A stretch of DNA of 64,000 nt, from NCBI GenBank assembly GCA_009746045.1, contig RPFO01000552.1, positions 62,001 through 126,000 on the forward strand. Reading direction: 5' to 3'. Positions 9,077-20,975 of this stretch are shown piece after piece (position 1 is the stretch's first letter; the number at the start of each line of letters is the position of its first letter). The position numbers and the translations under genes were made by a program. A model generated the notes under the pieces. It searched no databases, was not told the DNA's origin, and saw nothing but the letters and a program-made list of their open reading frames with translations. Source of the DNA: Mesostigma viride (Eukaryota > Streptophyta > Mesostigmatophyceae > Mesostigmatales > Mesostigmataceae).

Positions 9077-9525
9077 AGTTGGAATGAGATGAAAGCGAGA
9101 GACAACTCACGAAAGCTGAGAATGATGAAAGTGATTGTATTAGCAATAATACAATGAACGCTGAGGGCTCAGAATGGAACTGGGCAAACTCGGGTGCTGC
9201 GGCACTCCCCAGTGCTACGCCTATATGCCTATCTATGGCAGCGCTACCTGCAGCGCCTACCAGTGGACAACTGTACACTGCAATGCCATGCGACCACGTC
9301 ACTAGCATCCACTACACACTCGGCCCGTCAGACCCGGATACCCCGGATCTGGCGGGTCGAGCTAGAGCCTAGGAATAGTCTGGCACTAACTGCACGTCAG
9401 TCCACCTGACGCCTCAGTACCGTACGACCTGCCGTACAGTACTGAGGTGTCCCGCTCAGCCGCGGTGGCAATACTCGGCGCGCAGGCCGGAAATCCGTGT
9501 GTCAGCCTAAGCATCTCATCTAACT
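9077..9525 (-). repeat. 3' LTR of copia E
   Basis: This 449-bp sequence is repeated directly at 29652-30104 with about 99 percent identity by eye. On the minus strand it begins AGTTAGATGAGATG and ends CATTCCAACT. It is preceded by a purine-rich tract, GAAAGGAAAACATAATGGG (9544 to 9526), fitting a polypurine tract. Both LTRs lie inside the ORF0 of element D and share a flanking GAG. Confidence 0.85.
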
Positions 9526-10604
9526 CCCATTATGTTTTCCTTTCAGGTTGAAGGCTAGCGACTTCAAGCCTGACCCTGCCCAGCTAGGAGACTGACTCCA
9601 AGCTGACTGAGGTGCTGAGCAACTGACACCCATACTGCAACATCTGGACTGAAAAAGATGGGCCCCAGAACTCGTGCAATACTTCTGGTGGCGTCAAGTT
9701 TAGCTCAACAGGCCCGGGGAGTTCCTCCTCCTCGCGAGCTCACAAGGGAGATAGCTATGCCTGTCTGCCTATCCAGGGAGTGCATCACCAGCCAAGAGAG
9801 CCACTGTAAAAAAAAAAAAAAAAATGCCAAGGTAAACCGTTTAAGAGGTTCCATGTTGTTCCATCATCACCGCCCACTCAGAAAACATAGCACCCAGCCA
9901 GGCTGGGGCAACTGAGCTCAGGTCACCTGCAACCTGAGGGGTGACAGTAGTCAGGTTTATTGCACCCTGCACTGTCCACGTTGCACCTGCACAACATGTG
10001 AGGACCAGCCACCCCTGCCCTGCACAGTGGTGGCTGAAGTCCTAGTGACAGGTGACAGGAATATGACATCCTGGACCTGTCCACGTTGCACCTGCACAAC
10101 GTGTGGGGACCAGCCACCCCTGCCCTGCACAGTGGTGGCTGAAGTCCTGGTGACAGGTGACAGGAATATTGCATCCTGCACCTGTGCTGATCACATTGTA
10201 CTAGACAACATGACAGCACCCATGCCTTTACTGCCACTGAACAGTGAGGCCAGGTGGCCCAGGAAGCCCACAGTGAACGGGGTCCTGGGTAACCACCTGT
10301 CAAGGGAGGTTTGACCCTCCACTTGAATGGGAGGCACCTGAGCCACTGAGCTCAAGGCCTATCCACCAAGGCATACAACCCTAATGGATAAAGAGTGTGA
10401 GATACATCCCCTGCCCACCTATGAAGGTGAGCAGCACGAAATTCCTTGGTGTGTGAAAAATCAAAACAGATTTTATTGGCATAGGGCACGCAGATGCATA
10501 AAAACAGACTCCAACCAACCCCCCTTGCTGGAAGCACAACCTGCCCCTTGGACCTGCCCAAGGGGTACTGGGTTACCTAGGCGGCCCTGGTTAACAGGAC
10601 CCTG
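9526..10604 (-). other. 3' untranslated region of copia E
   Basis: No coding sequence is visible between the pol stop (10605) and the 3' LTR. The interval contains a tandem duplication (9977-10185) and a run of 17 A residues at about 9808-9824. A long 3' UTR of about 1 kb is also present in B (49463-50471). Confidence 0.6.
9977..10185. repeat. Two tandem 105-bp repeats in the copia E 3' region
   Basis: The units start CACGTTGCACCTGCACAAC at 9977 and 10082. They are about 95 percent identical, and both include GACCAGCCACCCCTGCCCTG and GGTGACAGGAATAT. Confidence 0.9.
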
Positions 10605-11531
10605 CTAGGCATCCCCCCGATGGAGCAGGGTTGCCTGCTTGCCATACGGGTTCATCAGGTGGTACAACAGCTGATATTGATCAGCTGCCTGCTGAGGCAC
10701 TTTAGTAAGTGCGTCAGCAGCGTTGTGCTTGTCCTCCACGTGACGGGTGGACTCCCAGTAGGTGGACTCCTGTTTAAGGACCACCCAGTCAAGATCAGTG
10801 TGCACAGCATAGGGGTTAGCAAGGAAACTGAGGACTGACTGACTGTCAGTGAGCAAGTGTGCCACCACCCCAGCACTGCTGCCTGCTTGCATCTGCAACC
10901 AAACCAGCACATGATTCGAGTACCGGGCATGAAGCACTGCTGACACCACTGCCCTGCACTCAGCAGCATTGCTGCTGACAGCCTTGCGTCTATGCAACCG
11001 GCTGTACCATGAAATGAGAGACAAGGGTGCATCATCATTCTGCACAAAATACAAGCCTGACTCCCTTGCCTGCAACCTGGTAATCTGCCTGGACTCCATG
11101 GAACTATCCATCATAGCTTGGATGTGAATGGTTTTGTGGAGATCTAAGGAATGCAAGATAAGGGGAGGGCCTTCCTGGAGAGTTTTGGTGATGGCTTTGT
11201 GACCTACTTGCATCAAGACATCATCATCAACTCTGCTAACCACAGCCAGGTGAGGTGCACAAGTTGAGCACAACCACCCCAGCTTGCCTCTAATGGTGGG
11301 ACAGGCACCTGGTTTGATTTTGGTTTGCAGAACCTCCAAGCAGCTGTGCATGTAATCAGTAGGAGAATATAGTGTACACACCCACTGGTTTTGATGCTGC
11401 TGGAGCTGTAACATTGTGCCACAAAATTTTATGGCAGTGGTGCCCAGCTCTACTTGCTTGCCAATCTCAAAATGCTGTGACACTTGTTGAATAAAATCAT
11501 CTACAGCACGCCTTGGCCCAGCAATCAGCTG
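10605..11531 (-). pseudogene. Copia E pol, end of RT and RNase H
   Basis: The frame is open from the CACTA border to the stop at 10605. It encodes the RT thumb (F-C-G-T-M-L-Q-L), a connection domain and a copia-type RNase H, with W-Y-S-R-L-H, N-A-A-E-C-R-A, the aspartate of L-L-T-D-S-Q-S, and the terminal K-H-N-A-A-D-A-L-T-K. Removing the CACTA element plus one copy of a TG duplication fuses this frame exactly with the RT at 21719 (D-D-Q-L-I-A-G). The RNase H would remove the RNA template during cDNA synthesis. Confidence 0.88.
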
Positions 11532-11556
11532 CACTAGGAACTCGTTGGTGGTAAAA
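11532..11556 (+). repeat. CACTA left terminal inverted repeat
   Basis: It begins CACTAGGAACTCGTTGGTGG and is an exact inverse of 21694-21718 over 25 bp. The CACTA start is diagnostic of the superfamily. Confidence 0.95.
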
Positions 11557-11895
11557 AATACCACTTTTACCACTTTTTACCACTTTTTACCACTTTTTAC
11601 CACTTTTTACCACTTTTTACCACCCACAAGGAGTAAAAAGCAGTAAAAAGCAGTAAAAAGCAGTAAAAAGCAGTAAAAAGCAGTAAAAAGCAGTAAAAAG
11701 CAGTAAAAAGCAGTAAAAAATACCACCTTTTACCACTTTTACCACCTAACGGAGGTGGTAAAAGTGGTAAAAGGTGGAAAATGGTGGTAAAAAGCAGTAA
11801 AAAGCAGTAAAAAGCAGTAAAAAGCAGTAAAAGTGGTAAAAAGTGATAAAAAGTGGCTGAAGTGGTAAAAAGAACACCACGACGAGCACAAAAGT
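11557..11895. repeat. CACTA left subterminal arrays (two motifs)
   Basis: TTTTTACCAC units at 11560-11625 are followed by about nine AAAAAGCAGT units (11633-11720), an inverted pair around 11725-11775, four more AAAAAGCAGT units and GTGGTAAAA units to 11895. The GCAGT variant is absent from the right end, so the two ends carry different motif sets. Confidence 0.9.
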
Positions 11896-12037
11896 GGTAA
11901 AAAACACAAGGGCTGAACCGACAACAAGTCAGTTTAGGCCCAAACAATGAGTGATGCATCTTTATTCAACATAATATCGGCATGATTACACTTGTGAGCA
12001 GCATCTAATGAGGCCGCAAAATGCTGGCGCAGCAGCT

Positions 12038-15000
12038 TCAATCAGAATCATCCTTGGCATCACTACCGTTAAAATCACTGTCATTCCCCTCGTTGCTCGT
12101 GGTTTGTTCTCTATAGTCCCTGACCGTGCGCGCGCGTGCACTTGTGCGCAACGGGGGCATGGGCTCCTTCCCCTTGTGTGATGCAGGCGCCAAAGCCTCA
12201 GATTTCTTCTTTCTCTTGCGAGGCGGGGCTGCGCGTGAGGGTTCTGCCGCCGTGGTTGCCGGCGCGGGCTGCCGTTCAGCGGGCGGCTTCTTTTTCTTGC
12301 GAGGCGGGGCTGCGCGTGAAGGTCCTGCCGCCGTGGTTGCCGGCGCGGGCTGCCGTTCATCGGGCGGCTTCTTTTTCTTGCGCGGCGGGGCTGCGCGTGA
12401 AGGTCGTGCCGCCGTGCTTGATGGCGCGGGCGACGGATCAGCGGGCGGCGGTTCAGCGGGCGGCCGTTCAGCGGGCGGCTCAGGTGGGAAGTACCTGATG
12501 TCTTCCTGCCACCTTGTCGCCGTGCTTTGGAAAAACTCGTTCTCCAAAGCCCACCCGGTTGCCAGGTGACGGGGCAGCTTGCAGTGAATGACCGAAAGCT
12601 GGGGCTGATGCCGTGGGTCCAGCACAAACCCAACAGAGCTAACAGATGTTGGCCACACTAGCTTTGCCGTGCGTGGTGCCTCGGCGCTGCGGACCAACAC
12701 CAAGCGTTGATCCCGAATGTAAGCCACCTCCGATGCATCGAAAAGCTCTACTCTCAGCACAAGCTGTTTAGTCCACTGCCCCACCGGCTGCACCAGCTTT
12801 GCCACGAGAATGTGGGTCAGGTAGCCGTACTGAGTGCTGCTTCCCTCCTTATGGTAGGCTACACCACAGTTTGCAGTCCGCCATGCTTGCTTCCTGTCAG
12901 CTTCTTTTGTCCGGTAATTGAAACCGTACAAGTGCACCCTATCATACTCCTCAGCCTTGAGCTGCACGCCGGCTGCTGCAGCCTGGACAAGCTCCGGGAC
13001 CAGCGGCTGCTGGTTGAGTCCGATCCAGTCTTTGAGCCATGAGAGGTCGCTGCACAAGGGCCGCCTGCATGCACATCGTATACAAAGCAAGATAGCAATG
13101 CAAGAAAAAAAAAATTAGAATAACGGCAGTAGTCCTTGGAAATCAGATGAAGTTCCCTATACTGAAAGAAAATCAGCTCAAAGAATAGCAACTTACAATA
13201 ATAGGACAGCGGCGTCTTACCAGTAGGCCTCATCGCCGTTGACTTCGGGATCTTTGTACTCCGCATTGGGCAGCGCATACTCCAACAAAATCGCGCCCAC
13301 TTCATCAGATTCCGCGGCGGTGAAAGTGTAGAAATTCTTGCGGCTGCGCCCCCCCAACTCGACCTTCTTGGACGGGTCTGCGTGGATGACGTCCCAGATG
13401 TAGTAGCGGTCTTTTGGCTGAAAGAAAAAAAAGAAAGCAAACAAGACATTGCAAGCAGCGCACACAAATATGCACAGAAATTAGCTGCATGCAGCACAAG
13501 ACCGTGCCACAAGGAGCGCGTACATAACACTAAATCTGCACACAAATCCATTAAAAAAAAAAATCGGTCACTAGCGTGTACTTACCATCCCGGTTTTCAC
13601 CATGTGATAGGCCAGATGGGTCAGCGCCTCAGACTTGCGATATGCTCCGTCCATGGAGCACTCCACATTGACGTTGGACAGCTTAGCTTTCGTGATGGCC
13701 CCCATCATCCGCTCGCCCGACGCCATGGTGCGGGTGTCACATCGACCCAACAAGGGGATTTGCTGGGCCAGGTGGGCCATCATATGAACAGATTTTGCCA
13801 TCTCAGACGCTGGCGCTATACGCTCCATCGCCACAGCAGCAAGCAAAAACATCTCGCCGCAGTCATCCAACTGCTGCTGAGTCGCCGGGCCGCTAGAAAA
13901 CACAAAGTCCCAGGCCGCTGATTGAAGGAGAAATGCTTGCCGTGCATCGTCATCTAACCGCCCACGCAAGATGGTCGGGAGTTGCTTGCAAAAGTAGAGG
14001 ATCTTGTCACGCGTCTTGGATTTTTCAGTACTCTTCGCATCGCAGAGCAAGCCACTGATCCGGCCGGTGAAGTAGTCGGGTAGGCTATGCGCCATGATGT
14101 CATCGAGACCTGCGCATTACAACCACACGCAAAAAAATAACACATAGTAGTAACACGACAGCCGAAAAAAATAGTCAGTCCTATGTAAATCACACAGACC
14201 ATAGTCAGTCCTACATATTAAATTTCCAAATTACGGGAAAAATAAAAACCCAATGTCACACTTACGCTTGATATCAGCCTTTTCCTCAGCCGTCAGCTGG
14301 AACCCGGGGCGCGGTGCTGGCGCCCTCTTCTTCTTGCGGCCTTTCTTCGGTGGACTTTGGTGGTCTCCCTCCGGTGGTGGGTCTCCCTCCGGTGGTGGGT
14401 CTCCCTCCGGTGGTGGGTCTCCCTCCGGTGGAGGGTCTTCATCAGGCCGCCACAGCTCCGGGTTCAGACCGAGGACCTTCAGCCTGCCACGAAGTGACCC
14501 GGTCGCCATAGCCTTCCCTGCATGGAGTACAAACAGAAAAAAAAAAAAAAACAATATTACATCAGCTTTCCATGTGAACAGATAGGCCACAGTCAATGTA
14601 TGCATGCAACAATCACAATGAAATGATACAATTAAATGTTTAGCAATTACCGCTTGTGCAATGAATGACCCGCTTGAAGTTGTTGGGACACAGATGGAAC
14701 TCGTCAATAAAATGACGGATCTTCAGGTGAACCCAGTACGGTAACTTGAGAAACGGCTCGGGCTGCTTTTTTAGCGTAGCACAGTACTTCAGGTAGCCAG
14801 CATGGTCCATCTCCTGAACAACAGGAGCGTGAGCCGGCCGGCGGGGGTCACCCTCGGGAAACATGCGGTCATTGCCAAGGAGAACGATACGGCCATTTGA
14901 GATAAAAACCCCACGCCACTCATCACCATGTAGGACGCATTGATAGTACCCTGCATCTGGAATGTTCAGGGACTTGGAGTATGCCGGGTAGTCGTGAATT

Positions 15001-16133
15001 ATGCCAGCAAGAATGGACCTCACAAATGTCGTAGTGTAAACACCCGCCACGTCCAGCGTCACATCACAAATGTAATACCCCTTCCACAGTACCAGGAAGT
15101 CCTCAGCGATCAAGTCCAAAAAAATGGTCATGTTCTTGGGTGCCTTCCCCTTCATGGCGCCCACAAGAAGCACCATAGGGCAAAACCGCCCATTCACCAT
15201 CACCCACTCGGGCAAGTTCACACAGGAAACAAACGCGGGCCAGCTGCTGTGGGTATCCATGAAAGACCTTGGACATACTCCGTCAAAATTCAGAAGGAAG
15301 ATGGTGTTCCGCGGCTGGCTGCGAAAGTCCCAGTTGTTCTTTATGTGCTGGATGGCACGGCTGTCTGCACGAACAGGTCCATGCACAAGAAACACCAGAC
15401 GTAAAAAGAAAGGTATCCATCAGAGCAGTACAAACAAAAGATAAGCGCAAGAGGAAAAATCTCGAACTTGATACTTTGGCACACATTGCATAACAGAAGG
15501 CGTAGAAACAAGTGCAAACCTGCCTTTCAAGCCGTCCACAACGCGCGTGGATGAGTCTGGCTCCCTGTTTTCATGTTTCGCAGCGTACTGAAGGGCTTCC
15601 GCCATTTCCGGGACTCGGAACCAGGCCCTAATCCGATCCATCAGGGGGAAGTGCCTAACCTGGCGATGCGCTTTCCGCGAGTTGACGATGTCACCGTTTC
15701 TGTCAGTGTACGTCTCGTAGCGCGACAGCTTGCAAAGAGGGCAGCTCTTAGTAATCTTGTCCTTGTACAAGTAACCCTCGCATGGGCAGGCATCGTACAC
15801 ACGGTACCCCAAGCCCAAGCCTTTGATCACTTTCCGTGCCTTCCAGATACTGTCGGGCAGAGTGTTGCCCGCGGGGAGAACGTTTCCCAACAGCTTGAAG
15901 AGCTCATCAGCAAAGCTCTGAGGGCATGAGTTTTCCCCCATTAGCGTCAGCAATTGCAATGTAAACATCAAGGCCTTGCTCTCAGATCCCGGGTACAATG
16001 GCGTATCGTCCTTGACTCTGGCCACTGCTTCGTCATAATTTCTAGCAAACTGGCGTGCTGCATCCTCTCCACTGGCCGACCCGTCGTCAGGGTCCTCGGC
16101 CATGAATTCATCGACTGTCTGTCCTTGACGCAT
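12038..16133 (-). CDS. CACTA transposase (tnp2 family), six exons
   Basis: The inferred exons are 16133-15520, 15364-14651, 14517-14266, 14109-13586, 13417-13221 and 13064-12038. Introns have GT...AG ends, and the donors at 14265 and 13585 read GTAAGT. Exon 1 has the tnp2 signature A-C-P-C-E-G-Y-L-Y with C-P-L-C-K-L-S-R-Y and R-H-F-P-L-M-D-R-I. Exon 2 has the catalytic-region motifs F-D-G-V-C-P and L-P-E-W-V-M-V. Exon 3 carries four P-P-P-E-G-D repeats. Exon 4 has V-H-M-M-A-H-L-A, as in the tnp2 C-terminal region. Exon 6 resembles DUF4216 and ends in a Pro/Lys-rich tail with three similar blocks. The enzyme would cut and move the element. Exon 1 may have upstream coding exons. I see no stop inside the inferred exons. 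Confidence 0.82.
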
Positions 16134-16148
16134 TTACAATCTCTACAT

Positions 16149-16190
16149 GGAGGGCCGGCATCGACCGTTGATGGTCAATGCCGGCCCTCC
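16149..16190. repeat. 18-bp-arm hairpin upstream of the transposase
   Basis: GGAGGGCCGGCATCGACC and its inverse flank a 6-nt loop, GTTGAT, with a single mismatch. It lies 15 bp before the transposase start codon, in the 5' leader or promoter. It could be a protein-binding site or an RNA structure in the leader. Confidence 0.8.
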
Positions 16191-16268
16191 GTGGCTAACC
16201 AGTCGCCATCGGGATCACAAATCGAGCCACGCTAGGGCGTCTGCGCCAGTGAGACCACTGGCAGCTCA

Positions 16269-16562
16269 CTAATCAACCGTGACCATGAAGTCCGGCTCAG
16301 TCGACATTTCCAGGAACGCATCCAACATAATTTGGCGATAAAACTCAGGAAGCCTGCAGGATGACCAATGAAACTGGACAATGTAGGTATCCGTGGAGGA
16401 AGGGAAAGGAGACATCACGAAATTTGGCCAGCTAGCATGTGTGTCGATGTAAGTGTTCGGCTCGATTCCGGTATCCATGGGTGGGACCGCCATCTTTCTG
16501 GTGCCACCCGCCGCCGTGATAGCCGCTAAGTCACCCGTTGCAAGTTTGTGTCTGCTCGCCAA
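16269..16562 (-). CDS. Small ORF, possible upstream transposase exon
   Basis: A 97-codon frame upstream of the tnp2 gene on the same strand begins M-A-S-R-H-K-L. It contains Y-I-D-T-H-A-S-W-P-N-F-V, which resembles the M-D-T-H-S-S-W-P-A-F-V of exon 2 at about 15250. That similarity suggests a duplicated or shuffled transposase segment rather than an independent gene. Confidence 0.4.
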   Translation of the reverse strand: MASRHKLATGDLAAITAAGGTRKMAVPPMDTGIEPNTYIDTHASWPNFVMSPFPSSTDTYIVQFHWSSCRLPEFYRQIMLDAFLEMSTEPDFMVTVD

Positions 16563-17169
16563 CGCTTTCGATGTCGTCGATCCCTTTTGATCAAACGGAC
16601 ATTTTCTCAGTCATTCAAATGGTAGATATTACGGTCAGTGTACGGTAGTGTTGGTTAGTCACGGGCTCATTGGTAGAAGTCTACTGAAACGGTACAGCCT
16701 TAGCTCCTGAGGCCTCTGTACTTGTACCAAGCAGTACGGAGTTTAGCCGATCCGCACGCAGCCGCGCGGGGCGTGCGGGCCCCGCGCGAGGCGTGCGGTC
16801 CGGCCGTTTGTGTAGCTGCCGTTGGTGCCTTTTGGCGAAAGACGTTCAAAAAATTTTTGCGCGGGATGCTGCCAGGTTCGTCGATCTGCTGAATCCAACG
16901 GCGGACAGAGGCAGGTGCAGTGCGTCATGTATACGTTGGCACCGTCTCCGTTCGCAAAACGGGGGGATTCCGGACTTAGCCAGCCTTGGTCATCTGCATG
17001 GTGGTGTGCGACCGAACGTTGTAAATGCCGAGAAGGGTAGCAGTGCTACGACCAGCTCACGTGTGCAGTCCTGAGGAGTGGGAGCGATTTGATGCAAGAG
17101 CATGTGAAGAGGAAAAGCCGAAACAAAACGTCGTTCCCTCGGAATATGTGCGGACCTTAAGACTGCAAA
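16563..17169 (+). other. Interval between the divergent CACTA genes
   Basis: This is probably the shared promoter region plus the first, unresolved part of the second gene. Around 17045-17195 an open plus-strand stretch encodes C-S-P-E-E-W-E-R-F-D-A-R and E-Y-V-R-T-L-R-L, which looks like real coding sequence. I could not fix exon borders. Confidence 0.35.
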
Positions 17170-19266
17170 TCACGACCTTTGGCCGTGCATACCTGTAGAG
17201 GGGTATGTCCTCAAGGAACAGGATGGCGCCATGGTGGATGCTCTCATTAACCGGGTAAAGAAGAGCTGCATAAACTTTCTAGAAACATGTGTGGCTGACG
17301 ACAACCGTGCGAGCTGGATAAGTATGAGGCATCAGCTGGGTGGTAGACCCGACGACTGGTGAGCTCACCGCCCAGAAGCCCAAGGGCTCCAAACCCAAAG
17401 CCCTAAGTGTTGAAGAATTCGTAAAAAAGGAGCTGAGCCGGTGGCTAAGCAACTCCAGCTTAAAAAAGAGGCAGAGTTTTGCCGAGGACGAGGATGATGA
17501 CGTGAAGGAAAATACCAAAGCGCTAAGCGACGTGACCAACATGCCAAAGGTAATAACGCTATCTTTAGCTACAGGAGTCTGCAAGCTTCTTGGTTTTTTC
17601 TTTCATCGCAGGTCTGCTACTAACCGACTTCCCGAATGTTAACGTCCTTATTCCATGCCCCGCCCTCTGCTTGCAGACAACTCCTGCTGCCAAGCCGGCG
17701 GCAAAGCCGGCGGCCAAGCCGGCGGCCAAGCCGGCGGCCAAGCCGGAGGTCAAGCCGGAAGTAAAGCCGGAAGTAAAGCCGGAGGTCAAGCCGGAGGCCA
17801 AGCCTGTGCAGCATGCCACAGGCGTCCGAGCAGATGAAATTCGGAGACTCAGAGCTCGGCTCCAAGCCCTTGAGGAGGAGTTAGAGCAGGAAGTGGCAGG
17901 GTACGCGCCTGCACCTGTGGAGGTATCGGATGTGAGGCCGCCGCCTCCGGTGGCCAAGAAGGTTGTACCGCCGCCCCCTCCCGTTCCCAAGCAGCCTGTC
18001 ATGCCGCCCCCTCCGGTGGCCAAGAAGGTTGTACCGCCGCCCCCTCCCGTTGGCACGCAGCCTGTCATGCCGCCCCCTCCGGTGCCCAGCAACGCTGTGC
18101 AGCCGTCCCCTCCGGTGCCCAACAACACCGTGGAGCCGCCCACTACGGTGCCCAAGCTGGCCGACCTGCCAATGCCGGATGGTCTCCCGCCTGCTCGTGT
18201 GCCTGCCATCAAGCCAGATGTCTTCGAGCCCATCACGTCGCGCCCCGCCGTCAACAAGCCGCCCGCCAGCAACAAGCCGGCCGCCAGCAAGAAGCCGGCC
18301 GCCAGCAAGAAGCCGGCTGCAAAGCGAAAGCTTCCTAGTGGTCCCATGGACTTGGGGCTTGCGCACTATCTGAGCACCTTACTGCCAACCGCGGTGGTTC
18401 AAGAGCGACCGGGCCCTGGTGGTTTCGGAGAAGCACTGCACGGGGCCTTCGTGGCACAAAGGTACAAGTACGAGCGCGATGGGGCGCGGCCGGCTGCGTA
18501 TGTTTGGGAGCCTGGCAAAGTGGTGGAGGTGAAGCCGAAGCTCAAGGCCCCTTACGGCACGCGGTTTGTGGAGCGTGATGGGGGCTCGCAAATGCTGTTT
18601 GTTGACTTTGCCACGATGCATTACGGTGACGCCGAGGGCAACGAGAATGCGTGGGTCCTTCTGGGCAACGTCACTGACGACGACCTTCGAGGCGCACGTG
18701 CGAAATTGAAGGAGAGTTGGGGGCCAGCAGAGGAGAAGGAGGAGGTGTCGGATGAGTATGTACCGGCCAAGCGAGCGCGGGCGCCACCCAAGGAGAAGGC
18801 GTCTGCCGGTGCTCCCTCCGCGCCAGCGATCCCGCCTGCCTCTAGCTCTTCGACCGCAACGGTGTCTGCTGGTGCTCCCTCCGCGCCAGCGATCCCGCCT
18901 GCCTCTAGCTCTCCGGCCGCAACAGCGTCTGCCGGTGCTCCCTCCGCGCCAGCGATCCCGCCTGCCTCTAGCCCTTCGCCCGCAATGGCGTCTGCCGGTG
19001 CTCCCTCCGCGCCAGCGATCCCGCCTGCCTCTAGCTCTTCGACCGCAACGGAGTCTGCCGGTGCTCCCTCCGCGCCAGCGATCCCGCCTGCCTCTAGCTC
19101 TCCGGCCGCAACGGCGTCTGCCGATGCTCCCTCCGCGCCAGATCTCACCGAGGCGGAACTGGAGCTTGCCGCGCTCAAGGCCATGATGGCAAAAGCGCAG
19201 CGGAAAGTTGAGCTGGAGCGGCAAGCAAAGGAGTCCCAGAGTCAGACTCCTGATCCGGTAATTTAG
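17170..19266 (+). CDS. CACTA second gene: Lys/Pro/Ala-rich accessory protein
   Basis: A clear intron runs from 17550 (GTAATAAC) to 17676 (CTTGCAG), with a CTACTAAC branch-point-like sequence at about 17617. It joins the exon ending N-M-P-K in phase 0 to T-T-P-A-A-K-P. Upstream coding seems to begin before 17340 (G-Y-V-L-K-E-Q-D-G), but there is a frame change near 17335. The protein has K-P-A-A repeats, P-P-P-P-V repeats, a conserved globular core (about 18340-18770) and an Ala/Pro repeat array. It ends in a helix, E-A-E-L-E-L-A-A-L. I do not recognise the core. Its position, divergent from tnp2, suggests the DNA-binding accessory protein of the transposon. Confidence 0.65.
17690..17805 (+). 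repeat. Codon repeats encoding K-P-A-A and K-P-E-V
   Basis: About five AAGCCGGCGGCC units are followed by about five AAGCCGGAGGTC-type units. They are in frame with the second CACTA gene and were probably expanded by replication slippage. Confidence 0.85.
18798..19140 (+). repeat. Coding minisatellite, ~60-bp units (second copy)
   Basis: Five units plus a diverged sixth are homologous to 6606-6945 but with variant ends S-T-A-T-V, P-A-A-T, P-S-P-A-M, S-T-A-T-E and P-A-A-T. The order of variants differs between the two CACTA copies. Confidence 0.85.
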
Positions 19267-19470
19267 TTGAATGTTTTTTCTGAAGCACGTTTTAGCTATG
19301 TAGTGATGTGGTGTTGTCACACCCAATTGCCATGTGCGTATATTTTTGTTACTCATGTATGTATCACTCTCATGCTAGGTCATGCATCATACCCACAGGC
19401 ATAACCCATTTCACCATGCATAGGATGTTTTGCTGGGCAACAACTATCTGCCGTGCCTGACTGCCCCCCC

Positions 19471-20975
19471 CAATGTTCAATTATACGGCGTATTATACGG
19501 TATAATACGGTATAATACGCGTTATACAAGGTCGAGCGTATAATTTTTATCCGTTTTATACGATTTGCGTATTTTTACGTATAATACGGCGAATAACATG
19601 TATGAGCGCGCGTATAATGGGGTTTTCGCGCTCATCCGAGGTCCGGCAGCCAAATTTTTCGGGCGGGAACCAAGGCGGGAAAGCAAGGGAACTTAGAAAC
19701 ACTACGGAAACCATCCACTTGTTGACATTTGGCGACCGTGAGACACAAGGATCTTACAAGCAAGCTACACTGTAGCATGGCAAGTTGGCAACCCTCCATG
19801 CTGTTTAGGTGCTCTGCCCTTGCCTCTCGGGCAGCCATGCACCGAATATTTAAGTCATACAGAAAACTGACTGGTACGAGAGCATGGCCGCTTTACATTT
19901 TCAACTGAAATTTTGTAGGCATGATCCTTAGGTCTTGAAAAGCTTATATCCTTGGCCAGGCAACGTTTGGATGTGCGCAGATATGTCTCGACCTTCTGCT
20001 CGATGCGGCAACCTCGTTTCAGCAACCAGGTGGCGACCGTGCATGTGCTAACTGTTGATAGGCGGGAAATGCCCCTACATTTGAACGCGGATAGATGTTT
20101 CACGTTATTCCTTACATTATTTATAAGCGACGATGGCCAGGAAAGGCTCGCAGCTACGTCCATCAGGTGGGCATGCTGGCTCCGTCAAGAAAGGTAATAT
20201 GCGGTTTTGATCTGGTACGTGCTATCCTGTTCACGTGTTCATTGTACTGTATCAAGTTGTTGGGTGGATTGTAAAATAGTCGTAGACCTGTAATGGAGGT
20301 TTTCTGCTTGTCTTTTGGTTGCTTTACTGCCTCTACGCATTATTGGCTTGTGATGGTTGGGGAATACCACTACGACATGCAGATTTTGGACCATATTTGT
20401 CTGCTATTAGCTTATGCTTCATCGAAAGCAGTGACGTAGTGCTTGGCATTGTTTATAAATATGATAAGCTTGATAACGCGATGTTTTTTCTTGCTAAAAA
20501 CATCTCGAAACAAGTGGTTTTCTGGCCAGATCTAGCCACTATTTCTTGTTTTGCTCGCCAAAGTCAGCCTTCTTCTTGTGTGCTCCTCATCATGCATGCA
20601 AGAAACATGGAGATGCCCAGGACCTGCTTGCATGGAAGCATAGCCATCTTACTTCTTTTGCTTTTTTCATCTTTCCATTTCATTTGGCGTTGTTTTTTAG
20701 GGTATAATGCATAGGTAATCTAGCTCCTCGTGAACCCCGGTTTACACGTCCAGTGTTCCCAAGCACTGCTGAGCAGTGGCAACCCATGTATCATGTGTAA
20801 TTTAGTGTTAGAAACATGTGGACTGCTTGAAATGATATCAAAATGCATGAAACAACCCCAAAAACGATGAAATCGAGTATTCGCGTATAATTTCCGGATA
20901 ATACTGTATTATACCGTATTATCCATTATACGGACCCCGCGCGTATAACCGCGTATTGCGTATAATTGAACTCTG
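19471..20975. mobile_element. hAT-like non-autonomous element, 1.5 kb
   Basis: The terminal inverted repeats are CAATGTTCAATTATACG at the left and CAGAGTTCAATTATACG at the right (reverse-complemented). An exact 8-bp duplication, GCCCCCCC, lies at 19463-19470 and 20976-20983. The C-run is uninterrupted in the paralogous CACTA copy at 7267. The right terminus resembles that of the autonomous hAT at 38840 (CAGTGTATAATCATACG). No transposase ORF is present. About 700 bp inside (20019-20720) is homologous to insert X at 24439-25150. Confidence 0.88.

Noticed and set aside
12126-12569. Plus-strand Gly/Ala-rich ORFs opposite the transposase tail
   Set aside because: They are mirror frames of the Pro/Lys repeats in the last transposase exon.
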